DNA of 64,000 nt. It comes from CAWDAQ01 sp963800325 (GTDB lineage: Bacteria; Actinomycetota; Actinomycetes; Actinomycetales; Dermatophilaceae). Position 1 is the stretch's first letter; the number at the start of each line of letters is the position of its first letter. Under the pieces are notes generated by a model. The model ran no database searches, was not told the DNA's origin, and saw only the letters and a program-made list of their open reading frames with translations. The stretch lies in contig CAWDAQ010000005.1 of the NCBI GenBank assembly GCA_963800325.1, positions 248,001 to 312,000 on the forward strand, written 5' to 3'. This document shows, piece after piece, positions 32,431-42,100 of the stretch. A program made the translations under genes and the position numbers.

Positions 32431-33459
32431 TCACGGCTCGGGGGCCCGAGCCGTCCGCAGGCCGAGGTCGACCATCCGGGCGAGGAGACGGGCGAGCCGG
32501 TAGCCCGGGTCCGCGAGGAGGGCCCGGTCGAGCGCCACGCGGGCCAGCGTCCCGTCCCCGCTCCACCACGCGAGGTGGGCCACGACGACGAGGAAAGGAG
32601 CGGCCACCTCGTCCGGCACCCGCCGCGCCACCGCGAGCATCCGCGCGCGGAGGCGCTGGCACGCCGCGGCGCGCTCGTGGCCGTCGGCCAGGTCGGCCCA
32701 CGGGCGGTCGGGGACGGCGGCGACGACCCGCCGGCCGGTGTCCGGCGGGGAGGCCCCGGCGGGCAGGGAGCCCGGGCAGAGGCGCCCGATGACGGCGTCG
32801 CGCCAGGCGAGGTCGGTCAGCGACGCCGCGAGGACGGCGACCTCGCCGGCCGTGAGCACGTCCCCGGTGCCGGCATCGCCGTGGGGCTCGGTGAGACGCC
32901 GCCACGCCGCCACCACGTCGTCGGGGTCGCCGACCGGCGCGAGGGCGTCCAGCGTCGTCGCGGCCGCGACGGGGTCGGGCCGCACGAGCGCGTCGACCGC
33001 CTCCCGGTCCGCCAGCGGTGCCACCCCCATCCCGACGAACTCGGCGACCCCGGGCGTCCTCGTCGGGTCGGGCAGCGGGGTGCCGGCCCCGCTGCAGCAC
33101 GGCTTGGCGCAGCGCAGGCTGAGCCAGCGCTCGTCCCGGACCACCCACGCGTCGAGGACGTCGATGCCCTGGGTCGCGCACTCGAGCGCGAGCAGGTCCA
33201 GCAGCGGCACCGACTCGGCGGGCAGGCTCTCGTACCCGACGAGCAGGACCGACTCCGGGCGCTCGCGCCGCAGGGGGGCCGTCAGGCTGGCGACGGCCTC
33301 GGTGAGCGCGTCCGCCGGGGGCAGGTCGAGGCGCTCGAGGAACGCGAGGCGGGAACCGTCGAGCCCGACCACGACGACGGCGTCCCGGGGGTGGTAGCCC
33401 AGCTGGTAGGGCAGCAGGGCGAGCAGCTCGCCGGGACCCGAGCAGGAGATCGTCGCCAT
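32431..33459 (-). CDS. DUF4192 family protein
   Basis: 342 residues. The N-terminus CSGPGELLALLPYQLGYHPRDAVVVVGLDG is the family signature of DUF4192, an actinobacterial protein of unknown function. The centre holds VLLVGYES, ALAPVGDPDDVVAAWRR and LTAGEVAVLAASLTDLAWRDAVI; the C-terminal half looks helical with a repeat-like HLAWWSGDGTLARVALDRALLADPGYRLA. ATG at 33459 gives the family-type start (MATISCSG); a GTG at 33468 is possible. Located just upstream of metX and separated from it by the riboswitch and promoter. Confidence 0.88.
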   Translation of the reverse strand: MATISCSGPGELLALLPYQLGYHPRDAVVVVGLDGSRLAFLERLDLPPADALTEAVASLTAPLRRERPESVLLVGYESLPAESVPLLDLLALECATQGIDVLDAWVVRDERWLSLRCAKPCCSGAGTPLPDPTRTPGVAEFVGMGVAPLADREAVDALVRPDPVAAATTLDALAPVGDPDDVVAAWRRLTEPHGDAGTGDVLTAGEVAVLAASLTDLAWRDAVIGRLCPGSLPAGASPPDTGRRVVAAVPDRPWADLADGHERAAACQRLRARMLAVARRVPDEVAAPFLVVVAHLAWWSGDGTLARVALDRALLADPGYRLARLLARMVDLGLRTARAPEP

Positions 33460-33568
33460 GCACGCCACGATCGCGGTCCCCCCGCCGGGACGGGAGGCCC
33501 CGCGGAGAGCCTGTGGAAGGGGCGGCGGACGCGCCCGCCCTGTGGACCGGCCAGGGGCCGGCGGGGAG

Positions 33569-33952
33569 TCAGGCGCCGGCGGGCCCCGGATCGGCGACCG
33601 AGCCCGGCACCGGCGGCGCGGCCGCGGGCGAGCGCTCCCAGTCGAGGTACTGCTCGGTCTCGGTGACGAGGGTGGCGGCGAGCCAGCTGAGGACGACGGC
33701 GTCGTCGACGAGCCCGAGTCCCAGGACGAAGTCCGGGATGAGGTCGATCGGCGACACGAGGTAGGCCGCCGCGGCGACGAGCAGGGCGAGCCGGCCCCGG
33801 GTGATGCCGGTGTACTCCCCGGACGCGGCGGCTCGCACCATGCGCGGCACCGCCGCGGCGCGCTCGGGCAGACCGGGCGAACCGGGCCGGGTCGCCGACT
33901 TGACGGCGGTGATGAACGTGCGGGCGACCACGAGACGGGTGCGCAGGGCCAT
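33569..33952 (-). CDS. DUF1232 (YkvA-like) membrane protein
   Basis: 127 residues. The conserved stretch RLALLVAAAAYLVSPIDLIPDFVLGLGLVDDAVVL around residues 58-92 is diagnostic of DUF1232, with a hydrophobic segment and the SPIDLIPD motif. Function unknown. ATG at 33952 follows AAGGAG at good spacing; the frame is open a little further upstream but lacks another ribosome-binding site. Its neighbour on the same strand, an EcsC-like gene, ends 115 bases upstream. Confidence 0.88.
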   Translation of the reverse strand: MALRTRLVVARTFITAVKSATRPGSPGLPERAAAVPRMVRAAASGEYTGITRGRLALLVAAAAYLVSPIDLIPDFVLGLGLVDDAVVLSWLAATLVTETEQYLDWERSPAAAPPVPGSVADPGPAGA

Positions 33953-34067
33953 GGCTCTCCTTGGGGCGGGGACGGGCGCTGATGTCGTCAACGACCGCGG
34001 GACCCGGAGGATTCCACGTCCGCCCGGCTGCGCGGGCCGCGAGCCCGCCCGGCGACTCCCAGCCGGG

Positions 34068-34799
34068 CTAGCGGGACGTGCCGCGGGCCTGTTGCGGGAA
34101 CTCGTGCCGGGCGCTGTCGGCGATCCGCTTGAGCAGGATGGCGTCGACCCCGGCTCCGACGAGCCCGCCGACGACCGGGACGCCCTTGCCGAACGCGGCG
34201 AAGGTCTTGCCCCCGACCCCGGTGAGCAGCCGGAACCCGACGCTCTTGTTGACCACGAGCAGCGCCGGACCGGGGAGGCGCTGGGCGGCGAGGTTGGCGA
34301 GGCGGCCGGTGTTGGCCAGACCCACCTTGGCGAGCAGGTCGTCGGCCTCGGCGCCGACGAGGGTGAGCAGCACCGCGGAGCGGATGTGCTGCTGGCGGAT
34401 GTCGTAGCCGCGGACCGCGGCGGTGGCGGCCGTCATGCGGGTCGCGACGAGGTAGAACTCGAGCACGTTGGCCGGGAGCGCGACCGGCATCGTGATGAAC
34501 CCGCCGAGGCTGGTGATGAAGCCGCCGGCGACGCCGATGCGCATGTGCTCGCGGACGATCCGGTCGACCGCCCCCTCGGTGTCGGGGCTCGCGGAGCGGG
34601 CGGTGTCGGCGACCTTGTGGGCCGAGTCGAACGGGCCCTTGCCGTCGATCCCGGTGTCGAGGAGGCTCTCCACGAGCCGCACGGCCGACCCCCCGACGAT
34701 CCCCTCGTCGGCGGTGTCCGAGGCCGCCTCGAGGGCCGGCGGCCGCTCGGCGGTCGCCGTCGTTCCACGTCCGTCGCTGCCCTGACCTGCCGAAACCAC
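34068..34799 (-). CDS. EcsC family protein
   Basis: 243 residues. Contains a glycine-rich hydrophobic segment (GVAGGFITSLGGFITMPVALPANVLEFYLVATRM), then VRGYDIRQQHIRSAVLLTLVG and a C-terminal hydrophobic hairpin (KGVPVVGGLVGAGVDAILLKRIA), the layout of EcsC-like proteins in actinobacteria. The role is unknown; Bacillus EcsC is linked to an ABC transporter, but no transporter gene is next to this one. GTG at 34799 is preceded by GAGAGG; an upstream ATG at 34832 lacks a ribosome-binding site. Divergent from the sulfurtransferase gene. Confidence 0.8.
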   Translation of the reverse strand: MVSAGQGSDGRGTTATAERPPALEAASDTADEGIVGGSAVRLVESLLDTGIDGKGPFDSAHKVADTARSASPDTEGAVDRIVREHMRIGVAGGFITSLGGFITMPVALPANVLEFYLVATRMTAATAAVRGYDIRQQHIRSAVLLTLVGAEADDLLAKVGLANTGRLANLAAQRLPGPALLVVNKSVGFRLLTGVGGKTFAAFGKGVPVVGGLVGAGVDAILLKRIADSARHEFPQQARGTSR

Positions 34800-34874
34800 G
34801 GCTCCCTCTCGTCGGTGTCCCTTTCGCCCCATCCTGCCACGGAGGTCGGTCGACAGCCCGTTTATCGTGGGGGC

Positions 34875-35768
34875 ATGGCTCCCACAACCGACGCCCAGAC
34901 CGAGGACCGGATCGCCGGGTACGCCCATCCCGAGCGGCTCGTGACCACCGACTGGCTGGCCGAGGAGATCGCTGCCGGCCGCACCGGGGCCGGCACCGGG
35001 ACCGTCGTGCTCGAGTCCGACGAGGACGTGCTGCTCTACGACACCGGACACGTGCCGGGGTCGTACAAGCTCGACTGGCACCAGGACCTCAACGACCCGG
35101 TGACGCGCGACTACGTCGACGGCGAGCGCTTCGCCGAGGTCATGTCCGCCCGGGGCATCTCGCGGGACACGACGGTCGTCCTCTACGGCGACAAGAACAA
35201 CTGGTGGGCCGCCTACGCCCTGTGGGTGATGACCCTGTTCGGCCACGAGGACGTCCGCCTCCTCGACGGTGGCCGGGCCAAGTGGTCGGCCGAGGGCCGC
35301 GAGCTCACCCGTGAGCTCCCGCCGCCCGGGGACGCCGACTACCCCGTCGTCGAGCGCGACGACACCGTGGTGCGCGCCTTCAAGGACGACGTCCTGGCCC
35401 ACCTCGGCAAGCCGCTGGTCGACGTCCGCTCCCCCGGGGAGTACTCCGGCGAGCTGCTGCACATGCCGGACTACCCGCAGGAGGGCGCGATGCGCGGCGG
35501 CCACATCCCCGGCGCGAAGTCCGTGCCGTGGGCCCGCGCGGCGAACGAGGACGGCACGTTCCGCTCCCGCGCCGAGCTCGAGGACATCTACCTCGCCGAG
35601 CAGGGGCTCTCCCCCGACGACGACGTCGTCGCCTACTGCCGCATCGGCGAGCGCAGCTCGCACACCTGGTTCGTCCTGACCCACCTGCTCGGCTTCTCGA
35701 AGGTCCGCAACTACGACGGGTCCTGGACCGAGTGGGGCAACGCGGTCCGGGTCCCGGTGGAGCGGTGA
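34875..35768 (+). CDS. Thiosulfate/3-mercaptopyruvate sulfurtransferase
   Basis: 297 residues, two rhodanese domains. The inactive N-terminal domain has LLYDTGHVPGSYKLDWHQDL and VVLYGDKNNWWAAYALW; the C-terminal catalytic domain has VDVRSPGEYSGE, GHIPGAKSVPWA and the active-site loop AYCRIGERSSHTW with the catalytic Cys near residue 256. It transfers sulfane sulfur to an acceptor. A SufE-like gene overlaps its stop (GTGA), the same pairing as mycobacterial sseA and its neighbour, suggesting that SufE takes the sulfur. Confidence 0.95.
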   Translation: MAPTTDAQTEDRIAGYAHPERLVTTDWLAEEIAAGRTGAGTGTVVLESDEDVLLYDTGHVPGSYKLDWHQDLNDPVTRDYVDGERFAEVMSARGISRDTTVVLYGDKNNWWAAYALWVMTLFGHEDVRLLDGGRAKWSAEGRELTRELPPPGDADYPVVERDDTVVRAFKDDVLAHLGKPLVDVRSPGEYSGELLHMPDYPQEGAMRGGHIPGAKSVPWARAANEDGTFRSRAELEDIYLAEQGLSPDDDVVAYCRIGERSSHTWFVLTHLLGFSKVRNYDGSWTEWGNAVRVPVER

Positions 35769-36256
35769 GCCCGGTGACCGAGACCGCCCGTGCCGGGATG
35801 CCCGAGCAGCTCGCGGAGATCGCGGAGGACTTCGGCGCCGCCTCCCCCTCCGACCGCCTCCAGCTGCTGCTCGAGTTCAGCGACGACCTGCCGGCCCTGC
35901 CCGAGCGCTACGCCGGGGACACCGGCGCCCTCGAGCAGGTGCACGAGTGCCAGACCCCGCTCTTCCTCGTCGTCGAGGTCGCGGACGAGCCGGCCGACCA
36001 CCCCGAGGAGAAGGTCGTCCACCTCCACTTCCAGGCGCCGCCGGAGGCCCCGACCACCCGCGGGTTCGCCGGCATCCTCCACGAGGGCCTCGACGGGCTG
36101 ACCGTCCGGGACGTGCTCGACACCCCGGACGACGCGCCGATGGCGTTCTCGCTGGCCGAGGTCGTCTCGCCGCTGCGGATGCGGGGGATGGTGGCGATGC
36201 TGAGCCGGATCAAGCGGCAGACCGCGCTGAAGTCCGGCGTCGGCCTCGCCCGCTGA
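35765..36256 (+). CDS. SufE family sulfur acceptor
   Basis: 163 residues from the GTG overlapping the previous stop (a second GTG at 35774 is possible). SufE features: FSDDLPALPERY, the sulfur-accepting Cys in VHECQTPLFLVVEV (about residue 62), TTRGFAGILHEGLDGLTVRDVL, and the C-terminal SPLRMRGMVAMLSRIKRQ. SufE shuttles persulfide sulfur, usually from a cysteine desulfurase; here the partner is more likely the sulfurtransferase encoded just upstream, as no SufS is nearby. Confidence 0.93.
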   Translation: MSPVTETARAGMPEQLAEIAEDFGAASPSDRLQLLLEFSDDLPALPERYAGDTGALEQVHECQTPLFLVVEVADEPADHPEEKVVHLHFQAPPEAPTTRGFAGILHEGLDGLTVRDVLDTPDDAPMAFSLAEVVSPLRMRGMVAMLSRIKRQTALKSGVGLAR

Positions 36257-36269
36257 GCCGGACCCTCCC

Positions 36270-38051
36270 GTGACCGCGGGGGCCGGGGACGGCCCGGCCC
36301 GCGAGATGGTGGCGGTCGCCTTCGCCGGGGACCGCGGGGCGCTCGCCGGGTCCGGCCTGGCCCGGACCGGGACGGTCGTCGAGGTCGTCCGGGACGCCGC
36401 CCGGCTCGAGGCCGAGCGCTCGCCCCGGTGGGTGTGGTGGGCCGCCGACCGGGACGCCGCCCCGCTGGTCGCCGGCGGCCTGCGGGTCGCCCGGTGCTGG
36501 GACCTCGCCGAGGTGCACCGCCTCCTCCACGGCGGCCTCGACGCGCCTCCACCGCTGGTCTGGGCGCTGGCCCGCGGGCTCGACCCGGCCTCGGTTCCCC
36601 CGCCGCGCACGGGCGACCTGTTCGACCTCGTCGGCGACGACGACGACGCGGCAGGCGACGACGCGGGGGGCGGCGGCGCTGGGGGCGCCGCGGCAGGAGG
36701 CGACGCCGAAGGCCGGGCACGGGCCCTCCTCACCCGCGCCGGGCACCTCAGGCCGGCGGCCGCGGACCCTGAGTGGCTCGCGAGGGAGGACCACCTCCTC
36801 GGGTGGGCCGAGGCCGCGCTGCGGTGTGCCGACGGCCAGGCCGGGCAGCTCGCCCGCGCCGCGCGGGGCGCCGCCTGCGCGCTGTCGGAGTCCGCGGCGG
36901 CGCTGCTCTGCGTCGAGCTCGCCCGGGACGGGCTGCCCCTGGACCGCGCGGCCGCCGAGGTGCTCGTCGCCGACGCCGCCGGACCCCGCCCACGGAGCGA
37001 GGCCGACGCCGAGTCCGCGCGGCGCGCCCGCGACGAGGCGGTCCTCGCCCACGTCCCGGACCACGCCCGGGCGGACCTGCGCAACCCCGCGGAGGTCCGC
37101 GCCATGCTCGCCGCGGTCGGGGTCGTCGTCCCGTCGACGCGCAAGGGCGTCCTCGACGCCCACCGGGGCGTGCACCCCGTGGTCGAGGCGCTGTTGCAGT
37201 GGCGGGCGCGGGAGCGCATCGCGACGACGTACGGCTACCGGTGGCTCGACGAGAACGTCGGACCCGACGACCGGCTGCGCGGGGCGTGGACCGCCTCGGA
37301 CGGCGCCGCGGGTCGGATGACCGCGCAGCACGGCCTGCACAGCCTCCCGGCCGTGCTGCGACCGGCGGTCCGGGCGGAGTCGGGGCACGTCCTCGTCCGC
37401 GCCGACCTCGGCCAGGTCGAGCCCCGCGTGCTCGCCGTCGTCTCCGGGGACGCCGACTTCGCCGCCGCGAGCCGCTCGGCGGACCTGTACGCCCCCGTCG
37501 CGCAGGCCCTCGGGGTCGAGCGGGCGGTGGCGAAGGTCGCGGTGCTCGCGGCGATGTACGGGCAGCGCTCCGGAGCCGCCGGGGAGGCGCTCGCAGGGCT
37601 GGAGCGGCAGTACCCGACGGCGATGGCGCTGCTCGACCGGGCCTACGCGGCGGGCAGCCGGGGCGAGCCGGTGCGCACCTGGGGCGGGCGGCTCGTGCGC
37701 ACGGGCCGGCTGGTCCCGGTCCCGGAGGACGCCCCGCCGGAGGTGGCGCGGGCCCGGGAGGCCGCCCGCGGGCGGTTCGCGCGCAACGCGGTGATCCAGG
37801 GCTCGGCGGCCGAGCTGTTCAAGGCGTGGGCGGCCACGGTGCGGGCGGCCACGCGCGGCCTCGGCGCGGGGATCGTCCTCTGCCTCCACGACGAGCTCCT
37901 CGTGCACGCCCGGGAGGACGTCGCCGACGAGGTCGCCGCGGTGGTCGAGGCCGCGCTCACCGACGCGGCCCGGCGCTGGTCCGGGGCCGCGCCGGTCCGG
38001 TTCGTCGCCGACACCCGCGTCGTGCGGCGCTGGTCGGAGGCGAAGGACTGA
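36270..38051 (+). CDS. Family-A DNA polymerase-like protein
   Basis: 593 residues, annotated in relatives as bifunctional 3'-5' exonuclease/DNA polymerase. The C-terminal polymerase has motif A (RADLGQVEPRVLAVV), the O-helix (RAVAKVAVLAAMYG) and motif C (CLHDELLVH), so the two catalytic aspartates are present. The N-terminal ~200 residues are poorly conserved, carry an Asp/Gly/Ala-rich linker (~120-155), and show no clear DxE exonuclease motif. It lacks the 5' nuclease of PolI, so a repair or accessory role is inferred. GTG at 36270, 13 bases after SufE. Confidence 0.87.
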   Translation: MTAGAGDGPAREMVAVAFAGDRGALAGSGLARTGTVVEVVRDAARLEAERSPRWVWWAADRDAAPLVAGGLRVARCWDLAEVHRLLHGGLDAPPPLVWALARGLDPASVPPPRTGDLFDLVGDDDDAAGDDAGGGGAGGAAAGGDAEGRARALLTRAGHLRPAAADPEWLAREDHLLGWAEAALRCADGQAGQLARAARGAACALSESAAALLCVELARDGLPLDRAAAEVLVADAAGPRPRSEADAESARRARDEAVLAHVPDHARADLRNPAEVRAMLAAVGVVVPSTRKGVLDAHRGVHPVVEALLQWRARERIATTYGYRWLDENVGPDDRLRGAWTASDGAAGRMTAQHGLHSLPAVLRPAVRAESGHVLVRADLGQVEPRVLAVVSGDADFAAASRSADLYAPVAQALGVERAVAKVAVLAAMYGQRSGAAGEALAGLERQYPTAMALLDRAYAAGSRGEPVRTWGGRLVRTGRLVPVPEDAPPEVARAREAARGRFARNAVIQGSAAELFKAWAATVRAATRGLGAGIVLCLHDELLVHAREDVADEVAAVVEAALTDAARRWSGAAPVRFVADTRVVRRWSEAKD

Positions 38052-38057
38052 CCTTCG
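38041..38057. terminator. Small hairpin between convergent genes
   Basis: CGAAGG and CCTTCG around a 5-base loop that contains the polymerase stop codon, in the 18-base gap between convergent genes. No T-run; weak. Confidence 0.25.
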
Positions 38058-38069
38058 GTCCTCGCGGGG

Positions 38070-38990
38070 TCAGGCGGAGGGGCCGTCCTCGTCGACGGTG
38101 CGCAGGAACTGCTCGAACTCGGCCCCGAGCTCGTCCGCGGACGGGATCTCGGACGGCTCGCTCGCGAGCAGGCTCTTGCGCTTCTCGCCCTCGATGTAGG
38201 CGTCGTACTGCCGCTCGAGCGCGGTCACGGCCTCGCCGACCTCCGGGTTCGCCTCGACCTCGCGCGCGATCTCGGCCCGGTTGGCGCCGGCGGCCTGCAC
38301 GAGGTCGTCGTTGGGCAGGTTGAGCGCGGTCAGGTCGGTGATCGCGGCGAGCGCGGTGAGGGCGGCGTCGTGGAACTCGGCCTGGGCCAGGTAGTGCGGC
38401 ACGTGGACCGCGAAGCCGGCGGCGGGCTGGTCGTGCTGCCCGAGCCGGAGCTCGAGGAGCGCGGTGAGCCCGGCGGGGACCTGGATCGTCCCGAAGACCG
38501 GGTTGCGCTCGCCGAGGAGGGTCTCCGCGTTCGCGTGCGCCGTCATCCCGAGCGGGCGGGTGTGGGGGACGGCCATGGGGATCCCGTGGGCGTGCACCGT
38601 CAGGGTGACCCCGAGCACGTCGATGATCTCGCGGACGGCGGCGACGACCCGCTCCCACTGGTAGTCCGGCTCGGGGCCGGTGAGCAGGTAGTAGCCCTGC
38701 CCGTCCCGGTCGCGCAGACGCTGCAGGACCAGGCTCGGCTCGTCGTAGCTCTCCCAGTGGTTGCTCTCGAAGACCATCGCGGGACGACGGCCGCGGTAGT
38801 CGAGCAGCTGGTCGACGTCGAAGGAGGCGACGAGCTCGGGCTCCCCGGTGGCGAGCAGGTGGTCGGCGAGGACCTCTCCGGTGTGCCCGGCGTCGATGAA
38901 ACCGCCGAGCGCGACGATGAGGACGCCCGGCTCGGGGGCGAGCTCGGGCTGGTCGTTCTCGAAGCGGTACAGGTCGCTGGGGTTCTGCAC
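38070..38990 (-). CDS. PAC2 family protein
   Basis: 306 residues. PAC2-type features are VLIVALGGFIDAGHTGEVLADHLL near the N-terminus, FDVDQLLDYRGRRP, the segment YYLLTGPEPDYQWERVVAAV, and HAHGIPMAVPHTRPLGMTAHAN. The family is related to proteasome-assembly chaperones and is widespread in actinobacteria, where its role is unproven. GTG at 38990 has AAGGAAGG upstream. The C-terminal ~40 residues are acidic and probably flexible. Convergent with the DNA polymerase-like gene. Confidence 0.9.
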   Translation of the reverse strand: MQNPSDLYRFENDQPELAPEPGVLIVALGGFIDAGHTGEVLADHLLATGEPELVASFDVDQLLDYRGRRPAMVFESNHWESYDEPSLVLQRLRDRDGQGYYLLTGPEPDYQWERVVAAVREIIDVLGVTLTVHAHGIPMAVPHTRPLGMTAHANAETLLGERNPVFGTIQVPAGLTALLELRLGQHDQPAAGFAVHVPHYLAQAEFHDAALTALAAITDLTALNLPNDDLVQAAGANRAEIAREVEANPEVGEAVTALERQYDAYIEGEKRKSLLASEPSEIPSADELGAEFEQFLRTVDEDGPSA

Positions 38991-39105
38991 GGCGTCCGCC
39001 TTCCTTCCGCGGTGCTGTTCGTCTCTGGTCAACGTCCGTCGGGTCCGGAGGATTCCTGCTGCTCCGCTCGCGGTCGGCGGCTCCGGGGTGGCCGCTGCGG
39101 CGGGG

Positions 39106-42100
39106 TCACCGCTCGACCGCCGCGACCGCCTTCAGCGCCCGCTTGGCCGACACCGGCACCGCGGTGCCCAGGCGCTGCGCGAACAGCTGCACCCGCAGCT
39201 CCTCGATGAGCCAGCCGACCTCCCGGACCTCGGTCGCGTCCCGGCGGCCGGCGGGGAGGTCGTCGAGCAGGTCGGCGTAGGCGGCCTCCACCTCGTCGAC
39301 GCTCGCCTGCAGCCGGGCCTCGCGGCTCGGGGACTCCGCCGCCCGGTCGAGCCGGACGAGCATCGCCCGCAGGTACCGCTCGAGGTCGGGCAGCCGTCGC
39401 AGCCCGGTGTCGGCGACGAAGCCGGGGCGCACGAGGGTGTCGAGCTGGGCCCGGACGTCGGCGACCGTCGCGGTGAGCGCGGGCGAGGTCAGGGCGTCGA
39501 GCCGCGCACGGACCTCGCCGGCGCGCCCGAGGACGGGCTCGACCGCCGTGACGACCTGCAGCACCCGGGTGGCCGCGAGGGTGCGGACCGCGGACAGCGC
39601 CTCGGCGAAGGCCGCCTCGTCGCGGACCTCTCCCCCGGCGCGCTCGGCGACGACGTCGTCGACGGCAGCCTCGAGGCAGTCCTCGAGCAGCGCCGGCACG
39701 CTGCCGTGCGGGTTGCTCCCGAGCGCGAGCCTCTGGGCGTTGTCCAGGCGGGCGAGCACCCGCTTCCACGGCGGCGTCGTGCCGAGGAGCAGCAGCCGCC
39801 GCACGCCCCGCCGGGTCGCGGCCTCGGCCTGTCCCTGGTCGGGCAGGACCCGCAGCGAGACGGAGGTGCCCTCGTCGACGAGCGCGGGGTAGCCGGTGAT
39901 CCGCTGCCCCCCGGACTCCGCGGTGAAGGTCCGGGGCAGCTCCCCGACGGTCCACGACGTCAGGCCGGTGCGCTCGATCGCGGACCCGGCCCGCGACATC
40001 TGCCGGCGCACCTGGCCCGCGAGCCGCTCCTGGAGGGCCTCGAGGTCCTTCCCCGAGCCGAGCACCCGGCCCCGGTCGTCCTCGACGCTGAACGTGATGC
40101 GCAGGTGGTCCGGCACCCGCTCGACGTCCCACTCCTCGGGCGGGACCCGCACCCCGGTCCGGGCGTGGAGCACGTCCGCGAGGGCGTCGGTCAGCGGCCG
40201 CGTCCCGGCGCCGCTCGCGGGTTCACCGGTGTCGGGCACGTCGGCGAGCGCGGCGGCGGCGTGGTTCGGGACGGGGACGAAGTGGCGGCGGGTCACCTTC
40301 GGCAGCGACCTGAGCAGGGCGGTGACGAGGTCGCCACGCAGGCCCGGGACCTGCCAGTCGAACCCGTCCGCGCGGATCCGGTTGAGCACGCTCACCGGCA
40401 CGTGCACGGTGACCCCGTCGGCGGCGGAGCCGGGCTCGAACTGGTAGGTGACGTCGAGCTCGAGGTCGCCCTGGCGCCAGGTGCGGGGGTGGTCCTCGGC
40501 GGAGACGCCGCCGGCCTCGTCCCGCACGAGGAGGTCCTCGGTGAACGTCAGCAGGTCGGGGGTCTCGCGGCGCGCCCGCTTCCACCAGCGGTCGAAGTGC
40601 CGCGCGCTGACGACGTCGCCGGGGACGCGGGCGTCGTAGAACGCGAACAGCTCGTCGTCGCCGACGAGGATGTCCCGGCGGCGGGCGCGCTCCTCGAGCT
40701 CGGCGACCCGGCGGAGCAGGGCGGCGTTGTCGGCGAAGAACGCGTGGTGGGTCTCCCAGTCCCCCTCGACGAGGGCGTGCCGGATGAACAGCTCGCGGGC
40801 CTCCTCGGGGGCGATGCGGGCGTACTGCACGGTGCGGCCGGCGACGAGCGGGACGCCGTAGAGGGTGACGCGCTCGGTGGCGACGGCCGCGCCCTGCTTG
40901 CGGGACCAGCGGGGCTCGCTGTGGCTGCGCTTGACGAGGTGCTCCCCGAGCCGCTCGGCCCACAGCGGGTCGATGCGGGCGTTCGTGCGGGCCCACAGCC
41001 GGGTGGTCTCGACGAGCTCGCCGGACATGACGAACGCGGGCTGGCGGCGGTGGAGGGTCGAGCCGGGCTGGATCGAGAACCGGGCACCGCGGGCGCCGAG
41101 GTAGTCCCGGCGGGCCTCGTCGCGGGCGCCGACGTGGGAGAGCAGCCCCGAGAGGAGGGCCTGGTGGACCCGGTCCCAGTCCGGCTCGGCGTCGGGGGCG
41201 CCCGTGGCCTGCCGGACGTCGATGCCCTGCTCCTTGCAGGCCCGCCGCAGCTGGGTGTGCAGGTCCTGCCACTCGCGCACCCGCAGGTAGTGCAGGTACT
41301 CGCTCTTGCACGCGCGCCGGAACGCGCTGCCGCTGAGCTCCTTCTGGCGGCGCTTGAGGTAGCGCCACAGGTTGAGGTACCCGGCGAAGTCGGAGCTCTC
41401 GTCCCGGAACCGGGCGTGGGACTGGTCGGCCTGCGCCTGCGTGTCGAGGGGCCGCTCGCGGGGGTCCTGGATCGAGAGGGCCGCGACGATGACGAGGACC
41501 TCGCGGACGCAACCGAGCTGGTCGGCCTCGAGCAGCATCCGTCCGAGCCGCGGGTCGACGGGCAGGCGGGCCATGCTCTTGCCGTACCGGGTCAGGCGCC
41601 GGCCGGAGCGCCGACCGCTCCCACCGCCACGACGCGGCGGCCGGCCGCCGCGTCGTCCGCCCTGCCGCTTCGCGTGCTGCTCGCCGGTCTCGAAGGCGTG
41701 CAGCTCCTCGAGGAGGCGGACCCCGTCGGTGACCTGGCGGGGGTCGGGCGGGTCGACGAACGGGAACCGGTCGATGTCACCGAGCCCGAGCGAGGTCATC
41801 TGGAGGATGACGGAGGCGAGGTTGGTCCGCTGGATCTCGGGGTCGGTGAACTCGGGACGGCTGTCGTGGTCGGCCTCGGAGTACAGCCGGATGCAGACGC
41901 CGTCCGCGAGCCGGCCGCACCGGCCGGCCCGCTGCTTCGCGCTCGCCTGCGAGATCGGCTCGATGGGCAGCCGCTGGACCTTGGTGCGCTGGCTGTAGCG
42001 CGAGATCCGGGCGGTGCCGGTGTCGACGACGTACCGGATCCCGGGGACGGTGAGGGAGGTCTCGGCGACGTTCGTCGCGAGCACGATCCGGCGGCCGCGG

